Source of the DNA: JBDTSW01 sp039930945
GTDB lineage: Bacteria > Actinomycetota > Thermoleophilia > Solirubrobacterales > 70-9
Assembly (NCBI GenBank): GCA_039930945.1
Contig: JBDTSW010000045.1
Location: 1-17,049, forward strand
Direction: 5' to 3'
DNA: 17,049 nucleotides
The translations under genes and the position numbers were made by a program. Positions within the stretch are counted from its first letter, which is position 1. Each line of letters begins with the position of its first letter. Below are positions 12,865-17,049 of the stretch, piece after piece. The notes below the pieces were generated by a model. The model was given only the letters and a program-made list of their open reading frames with translations. It made no database searches and was not told the DNA's origin.

Positions 12865-14148
12865 CTAGTCGCGCAGAGCCTGGAGGCGCTCGATCACCTC
12901 GGGCACGTGGGTCAGATACGCCCGGTAGTCCAGGACCTCATCGAGGTTCAGCTGGGGAGCCTGCTCCCCGATCAGATCACGGAACGGGGTGCCGGTGTCC
13001 CAGGCCATCCGGGCGGATTCCTGGACCAGGCGGTAGGCGTCGTCGCGCGCCATCCCCGCCTCGACCAGCGCGGTCAGGGCGCGCTGGCTGAACAGCGCCC
13101 CGTGGGTCAGCTCCAGGTTCGAGCGCATGCGGTCCGGGTGCACGGTCATCTCACCGGCGATCCTGGCGCCGGTCGCCTGCATGTAGTCGAGCAGGATCGT
13201 CGCGTCGGGCAGGATCACCCGTTCGGCGCCGGAGTGCGAGATGTCGCGCTCGTGCCACAGCGCGACGTTCTCCAGGCCGGCCTGCCCGTAGCCCCTGAGC
13301 ACCCGCGCCAGGCCGGTGAGCCGCTCGCAGAGGATCGGGTTGCGCTTGTGCGGCATCGCCGAGGAGCCCTTCTGGCCGGCCCCGAACGGCTCCTCGACCT
13401 CGCGCACCTCGGTGCGCTGGAGGTTGCGGACCTCGGTCGCGAAGCGTTCCAGCCCGGCGCCGGCGAGGGCGATGCTGGAGAGAACGACGGCGTGACGGTC
13501 GCGCGGGACCACCTGGGTGGAGACGTCCTCGGTCGCCAGCCCGAGCGTCTTCATCACCCGCCGCTCGACCCCGGGCGGCACCGAGGCGTAGGTGCCGACC
13601 GCGCCCGAGAGCTTGCCGACCGCGGCCTGCCCGAAGGCGCCGCTGAGGCGGCTGAGGTTGCGGTCGGCCTCGAAGGCGAAGCCTGCAAGTCGCAGTCCGA
13701 AGGTCGTCGGCTCCGCGTGGACGCCGTGCGTGCGACCGACGCAGAGGGTGTCGCCGTGCTCAAGCGCGCGCTCGATCAGGCTGTTGCGGAAGTCCCGCGC
13801 CCCGGTGACGACGATCTCGCCGGCCTCTCGCAGCTGCAGCCCGAGCGCGGTGTCGAGCACGTCGGAGGAGGTGAGCCCGAAGTGCAGCCAGCGCCCCTGC
13901 TCGCCGATCGAGGCGGCGGTGACGTCGACGAAGGCGGCGACGTCGTGGCCGGTGGTGCGCTCGCGCTCGCGCACGTCGGCGACCGTGAAGGCGGCCCGCT
14001 CGCGGCAGGCGGCCGCGGCGTCGGCGGGGACGACGCCCTCGGCTGCCCAGGCGTCGGTTGCGGCGAGCTCGACCTCGAGCCAGCCGCTCATCCGCCGCTC
14101 GTCCGTCCAGACGGCCCCGATCTCGTCTCTGGTGTAGCGGTCGATCAT
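12865..14148 (-). CDS. purB: Adenylosuccinate lyase
   Basis: PurB cleaves SAICAR to AICAR plus fumarate, and adenylosuccinate to AMP plus fumarate. At 427 aa it has normal length for the shorter Gram-positive-type enzyme. The fumarase/aspartase superfamily signature GSSAMPHKRNP is at 261-271 and carries the catalytic serine; TSSD is at 93-96 and GRTHG with the general-acid-type His at 139-143. ATG 14148 overlaps the purE stop by 4 nt (ATGA), so translation is likely coupled to purE. Its TAG stop at 12865-12867 directly abuts the TAG of the convergent P450, leaving no room for a terminator between the two genes. Confidence 0.96.
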   Translation of the reverse strand: MIDRYTRDEIGAVWTDERRMSGWLEVELAATDAWAAEGVVPADAAAACRERAAFTVADVRERERTTGHDVAAFVDVTAASIGEQGRWLHFGLTSSDVLDTALGLQLREAGEIVVTGARDFRNSLIERALEHGDTLCVGRTHGVHAEPTTFGLRLAGFAFEADRNLSRLSGAFGQAAVGKLSGAVGTYASVPPGVERRVMKTLGLATEDVSTQVVPRDRHAVVLSSIALAGAGLERFATEVRNLQRTEVREVEEPFGAGQKGSSAMPHKRNPILCERLTGLARVLRGYGQAGLENVALWHERDISHSGAERVILPDATILLDYMQATGARIAGEMTVHPDRMRSNLELTHGALFSQRALTALVEAGMARDDAYRLVQESARMAWDTGTPFRDLIGEQAPQLNLDEVLDYRAYLTHVPEVIERLQALRD

Positions 14149-14642
14149 GCCCTGATGATCCGGGCGGCCAGCAGGCCCGCGTTGCGGGCGCCATCGATCG
14201 CGACGCAGCCGACCGGGACTCCCGGCGGCATCTGCGCCACGGAAAGCAGCGCGTCCATGCCGCCGAGGTTGCGGCCCGAGATCGGCACCCCGATCACCGG
14301 CAGGTCGGTGTGCGCCGCGGCGACCCCGGGCAGGGCCGCCGACATCCCGGCGCCGGCGATGATCACCTTCAGCCCCCGCATGCGGGCGTTGGTGCAGTAG
14401 TCGCCCACCATCTCGGGGTCGCGATGGGCGCTCATCACCCGCACCTCGTGGCGAATCCCCGCCTCGTCCAGCGCCTGCCCCGCCCTCTCCATCTTCTCCA
14501 TGTCGCTCTTCGAGCCCATGATGATCCCGACCAGCGGCGAGTCGGGCTCTATCTCGGAGAAGGCCGAGTCGGCCTCGGGCAGCGCCTCGGCGGTGGGGGT
14601 GCGGATCTCGGGCTCAGAGCCCATGGCCTCCGGGGTGTCCAA
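14145..14642 (-). CDS. purE: N5-carboxyaminoimidazole ribonucleotide mutase (class I PurE), with N-terminal extension
   Basis: PurE converts N5-CAIR to CAIR. The 165-aa frame contains LVGIIMGSKSDMEKM with GSKSD at 43-47, SAHRDPE at 71-77 (catalytic His), IAGAGMSAALPG and GVPISG, all of them class I PurE hallmarks. The TTG at 14642 is preferred because a strong Shine-Dalgarno, GGAGG, lies 8 nt before it; the in-frame ATG at 14624 has GGAGG only 2 nt upstream, too close. With the TTG start, some 35 acidic residues (rich in Glu, Pro, Asp) precede the core; most PurE proteins start within a few residues of the LVGIIMGS strand. It lies 14 nt after purD and overlaps purB by 4 nt. PurK, which makes its substrate, is not in the window. 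Confidence 0.93.
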   Translation of the reverse strand: MDTPEAMGSEPEIRTPTAEALPEADSAFSEIEPDSPLVGIIMGSKSDMEKMERAGQALDEAGIRHEVRVMSAHRDPEMVGDYCTNARMRGLKVIIAGAGMSAALPGVAAAHTDLPVIGVPISGRNLGGMDALLSVAQMPPGVPVGCVAIDGARNAGLLAARIIRA

Positions 14643-14650
14643 TCTGCTCT

Positions 14651-14655
14651 CCTCC
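14651..14655 (-). promoter_or_regulatory. Shine-Dalgarno that decides the purE TTG start
   Basis: On the minus strand GGGAGGAG ends shortly before TTG 14642, with GGAGG 8 nt from it, directly after the purD stop. The alternative ATG 14624 has no well-spaced site. Confidence 0.6.
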
Positions 14656-14656
14656 C

Positions 14657-15937
14657 TCAGGCGGCGGCGGCTCTCTTGACCGCGCGGGCCGCGATGTCTG
14701 TTCGCATCTGCATGCCGTCGAAGTGGATCTTGCGGGCCGCCTCATACGCGCGCGCCCGGGCCTCGGAGGGATTGATGCCGAGGCCGGTCACGTTCAACAC
14801 CCGACCGCCGGCGGTGACGATCTCCCCGCGGACGGCGGCGGTGCCGGCGTGCGTGACCTCCACCCCCGCCACGGCGGCGGCCTCGTCGAGGCCGGTGATC
14901 AGGTGGCCCTTCGACGAGCCCTCCGGGTACCCGGCCGAGGCGAGCACGACGGTCACCGCCCAATTGTCGTCGAAGACGGCCGTGGTTCCGGCCAGGCCCC
15001 CGGGCTCCCGGGCCGCGAGCAGGAGCTCGACGAGGTCCGAGCGCAGCCGGGGCAGCACGGCCTGGGTCTCGGGATCGCCGAAACGGCAGTTGAACTCCAG
15101 CACCTTGGGCCCTGACGGGCCGATCATCAGCCCGGCGTAGAGGACGCCGTGGTAGGGGGTGCCGCGGCGTCCGAGCAGCTCCACCACGGGCCTGTGGACG
15201 CTCTCGATCAAGTCCATCACCTGCTCGGGTGCCAGGTCGGGGACCGGCGAGTAGCTCCCCATGCCGCCGGTGTTGGGCCCCTCGTCGCCGTCGAAGATCC
15301 GTTTGTAGTCCTGGGCCGGGGCGAGCGGAAGGACGTTTTGCCCGTCGCAGAGCGCCAGCAGCGACAGCTCCTCGCCGTCGAGGTATTCCTCGAGTACGAC
15401 CTCGGTGTGCCCGAAGCGGCGCTCGACGAAGAAGGTCTCGACCGCTTCCCGGGCCTCTGCCTCGGTGGCGGCGATGATCACCCCCTTGCCCGCGGCCAGC
15501 CCGTCCGCCTTGAGCACGGCGGGATAGGAGGCGCACGCCAGGTGCTCGAGCGCCTCGTCTCGGTCGCGCAGCACCAGGTGCGATGCGGTCGCCACGCCGG
15601 CCTCGGCCATCGCCGCCTTGGCGTGCACCTTCGAGCCCTCCAGCCGGGCCGCCCCGGCGCTGGGGCCGAAGGCCGCGATCCCGGCAGCCTCCAGGGCGTC
15701 CACCAGCCCCGCGACCAGCGGCACCTCCGGCCCCACGACGACGAGCTCGGCGCCCTCGGCGACAGCCGCATCGACGATCCCCGAGACGTCGTCCGCCGCG
15801 ACGTCCAGGCAGCGGGCATCGGCGGCGATGCCGGCGTTCCCGGGCGCGCTGAGGACCTCGGACGCCCGCCCGGAGCGCCCCAGCGCCCGCACGATCGCGT
15901 GCTCGCGACCGCCTGCGCCTACGACGAGAACCCGCAT
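14657..15937 (-). CDS. purD: Phosphoribosylamine-glycine ligase (GAR synthetase)
   Basis: PurD ligates glycine to phosphoribosylamine with ATP, the second step of purine synthesis. The 426-aa length matches the family. The N-terminal GAGGREHAIVRAL (7-19), VVGPEVPLVAG, the ATP-grasp core KADGLAAGKGVIIA, QDYKRIFDGDEGPNTGGMGS, and EFNCRFGDPETQAVLPRL with metal ligands are all present. ATG 15937 starts with the typical MRVLVVGAGGREHA. It follows the GYD gene by 20 nt and precedes purE by 14 nt, so the genes GYD-purD-purE-purB are probably one transcript. No internal promoter is evident. Confidence 0.97.
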   Translation of the reverse strand: MRVLVVGAGGREHAIVRALGRSGRASEVLSAPGNAGIAADARCLDVAADDVSGIVDAAVAEGAELVVVGPEVPLVAGLVDALEAAGIAAFGPSAGAARLEGSKVHAKAAMAEAGVATASHLVLRDRDEALEHLACASYPAVLKADGLAAGKGVIIAATEAEAREAVETFFVERRFGHTEVVLEEYLDGEELSLLALCDGQNVLPLAPAQDYKRIFDGDEGPNTGGMGSYSPVPDLAPEQVMDLIESVHRPVVELLGRRGTPYHGVLYAGLMIGPSGPKVLEFNCRFGDPETQAVLPRLRSDLVELLLAAREPGGLAGTTAVFDDNWAVTVVLASAGYPEGSSKGHLITGLDEAAAVAGVEVTHAGTAAVRGEIVTAGGRVLNVTGLGINPSEARARAYEAARKIHFDGMQMRTDIAARAVKRAAAA

Positions 15938-15957
15938 CCGATCGGCCGCAAGCCCCC

Positions 15958-16239
15958 TCAGAGGGCCTTGGTGAACTCCTCGGCGTCAATCGCGGTGAGC
16001 GTCTCGTTGGTCACCGTTCCCCGGGAGCCCATCTCGATCGAGAGCTTGGCCATCGTCGTCTCGTCGGGAGCGTCCACCACGGTGATGAAGTCGTACCCCC
16101 CCAGCGTGGCCCACTGGCTCTGGACCTTGACCCCGAGGTGCTCGACCTCCTTGTTGACCTCGCGCACGCGGCTCGGGTTGTCCTTCAGCGTCTTCACGCC
16201 GTCGGAGGTGAGCCGGGTGAGCATGATGTAGGTGGGCAT
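15958..16239 (-). CDS. GYD-domain protein
   Basis: Small protein of 93 aa whose sequence fits the GYD family (PF08734), named for the Gly-Tyr-Asp triplet, seen here as LGGYDFITVVDAPDE. The N-terminus YIMLTRLTSDGVKTLKDNP is also characteristic. These are ferredoxin-like dimeric alpha/beta domains of unknown function, with no obvious catalytic residues. The start ATG 16239 has AGGAG with good spacing, one of the clearest ribosome binding sites in the window. It begins the purD-purE-purB run, 20 nt before purD. A role in the purine pathway, for instance sensing an intermediate or a scaffold role, is inference from position only. Confidence 0.88.
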   Translation of the reverse strand: MPTYIMLTRLTSDGVKTLKDNPSRVREVNKEVEHLGVKVQSQWATLGGYDFITVVDAPDETTMAKLSIEMGSRGTVTNETLTAIDAEEFTKAL

Positions 16240-16244
16240 CGTCT

Positions 16245-16249
16245 CTCCT
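16245..16249 (-). promoter_or_regulatory. Shine-Dalgarno of the GYD gene
   Basis: On the minus strand AGGAG precedes ATG 16239 by about 5 nt. It is one of the few strong ribosome binding sites in the window and supports both the start and the idea that this gene leads the purine run. Confidence 0.7.
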
Positions 16250-16279
16250 GTCGTCGTTCGCAGCCCCCTTTCTTTCAGG

Positions 16280-16297
16280 TTGCGCGCCCGCGTGCAA
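16280..16297. promoter_or_regulatory. Near-perfect dyad upstream of the GYD-purD-purE-purB run
   Basis: TTGCGCGC-CC-GCGTGCAA is an 8-bp inverted repeat with one mismatch, lying about 40 nt before the GYD ATG in the 78-nt gap after the glycosyltransferase gene. Its position suits an operator. No known regulator site is recognised. Confidence 0.35.
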
Positions 16298-16317
16298 TCC
16301 CGCCTCGCCCCCAGCGG

Positions 16318-17049
16318 CTACGAGACGAGCTCGACCAGCCCGCGATAGCCCTCGACCGTGTGGCGCCAGGCCAGCCGCTCGCGCTGCTCGAGGACGCCCT
16401 GGCGCAGCAGCGCCCGCCGCTCCGGGTCGGCGAGCCGCTTGATCGCCCTGCGCAGACCCCTGGTGCTGGGGTCATAGGAGGGGATCCCCGACTTCGCCTC
16501 GCCGCGGTGGCGTCCCTTGACCAGCAGCCCGTTGACGCCGTCGATCACGATCTCGTTCATCGGCGGGTTGTCGTTGGTGATCACCGGCATCCCGAAGGCG
16601 GTCGCCTCGTAGAGGTGGAGGCCAAGCCCCTCCCAGCGGCTCGGCGAGAGGCAGACGTCGGCCGCTGCGAACAGGCGCAGGTGCTCGTCGGTCGGCAGGT
16701 CGGAGAGGATGACCTCGATCCGGGGGTCCTCGGCGGCGGCGCGCTGGAGGCGCTTTGCCTGACGCTCTACCTGCGCCTTCACCGTCAGCCGCAGGGTCGG
16801 GTCGGAGACGCCGGAGAAGGCGCTGAGGATCGGTTTCAGCGGCTTGCGCTTGGAGAGGAAGCCGGCGGGGTAGAAGAAACGGACCAAGTCGCCACCAGCC
16901 GGTGCCTCCCCGGAATCACTGCCCGACGCCTCCTCCGCTTCGCGTCCGGGGGCGACCGGGTCGGCAGCGGGATGGCGCGCGCCGCCCGGGGCGTAATCCA
17001 GTAGGGACGGGTGGACGCCCCATTGGACGTAGGGGCTGTCGATCCCGAA
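16318..17049 (-). CDS. GT4-like glycosyltransferase, 5' end missing (runs off right edge), with repeat in linker
   Basis: The visible 243 residues hold the C-terminal half of a GT-B glycosyltransferase; the frame is open to base 17049, so the start lies outside. DVCLSPSRWEGLGLHLYEAT (131-150) carries the E-x7-E motif (E140, E148) that binds the nucleotide-sugar donor, followed by AFGMPVITND and GVNGLLV. VQWGVHPSLL (8-17) is the usual end of the N-terminal domain. Between the two domains is a linker of about 40 residues that includes PGREAEEA (34-41), coded by the interspersed repeat; this linker is normally shorter. A TTG at 16887 is within the protein and is not the start. The donor and acceptor are unknown. 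Its neighbour is the GYD gene, 78 nt away. Confidence 0.86.
   Translation of the reverse strand, partial: FGIDSPYVQWGVHPSLLDYAPGGARHPAADPVAPGREAEEASGSDSGEAPAGGDLVRFFYPAGFLSKRKPLKPILSAFSGVSDPTLRLTVKAQVERQAKRLQRAAAEDPRIEVILSDLPTDEHLRLFAAADVCLSPSRWEGLGLHLYEATAFGMPVITNDNPPMNEIVIDGVNGLLVKGRHRGEAKSGIPSYDPSTRGLRRAIKRLADPERRALLRQGVLEQRERLAWRHTVEGYRGLVELVS
16927..16954 (-). repeat. Interspersed coding repeat, copy E, inside a glycosyltransferase
   Basis: This 28-nt block is identical to bases 11-38 and 2906-2933. It is in the same strand and reading frame as copies A and B, so it also reads PGREAEEA, but here in the inter-domain linker of an unrelated protein rather than at a C-terminus. Confidence 0.85.

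Noticed and set aside
16885..16887. TTG as the start of the right-hand glycosyltransferase
   Set aside because: The frame is open to the window edge and upstream residues such as VQWGVHPSLL match the end of a GT-B N-terminal domain.
1..17049. CRISPR array, transposase, integrase, tRNA or rRNA
   Set aside because: No regularly spaced repeats, no cloverleaf or rRNA-like sequence, and no mobile-element protein was recognised; the interspersed repeats are too few and irregularly placed for CRISPR.

Overview
The window looks like chromosomal DNA from a very GC-rich actinobacterium. The evidence is G/C-rich third codon positions, GTG and TTG starts, and tightly overlapping genes. The gene content (a Gram-positive style split purS/purQ, a GYD-domain protein ahead of purD, and many sulfotransferases) would fit the Thermoleophilia/Solirubrobacterales. 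That placement is an inference from style, not a database result. Almost everything is on the minus strand; the only plus-strand gene is a cytochrome P450.

Reading along the direction of transcription, from high to low coordinates: (1) 17049-16318 is the 3' part of a GT4-like glycosyltransferase whose start lies outside the window. (2) 16239-12865 is a run of GYD-domain gene, purD, purE and purB. (3) 11518-12864 is a P450 on the plus strand. It abuts purB stop to stop with no spacer and diverges from purC. (4) 11448-7838 is a second purine run, purC, sulfotransferase, purS, purQ, sulfotransferase. One sulfotransferase is wedged between purC and purS with 4-nt overlaps on both sides; the other follows purQ where purL is often found. 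(5) After a 66-nt gap with a hairpin, 7771-2 is a tightly overlapping array: a GT2-like glycosyltransferase, then six tandem paralogues of PAPS-dependent sulfotransferases of the Sulfotransfer_3 type. One of these is fused to a C-terminal glycosyltransferase domain. The array probably continues beyond the left edge.

The purine genes cover PurD, PurQ/PurS, PurE, PurC and PurB; PurF, PurL, PurM, PurN, PurK and PurH are not here. The eight sulfotransferase domains and three glycosyltransferase domains most plausibly build and sulfate an extracellular or cell-surface glycan or a glycosylated small molecule. The substrate cannot be read from the sequence.

The most unusual structure is a short GC-rich interspersed repeat with a 28-36 nt identical core. 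It occurs in the same reading frame in several unrelated genes, where it encodes (P)GREAEE. It adds C-terminal tails to two sulfotransferases, sits in the inter-domain linker of the right-hand glycosyltransferase, and makes up the purS-purQ junction. At gene junctions its GGAGGAGG or GCGGAG stretch falls where the next gene's Shine-Dalgarno would be. A separate perfect 33-nt palindrome sits at the junction of two sulfotransferase genes. PurS and purQ lie in the same frame, separated by one TAG. No tRNA, rRNA, CRISPR array, transposase or riboswitch was seen, and no gene-free stretch exceeds about 90 nt.
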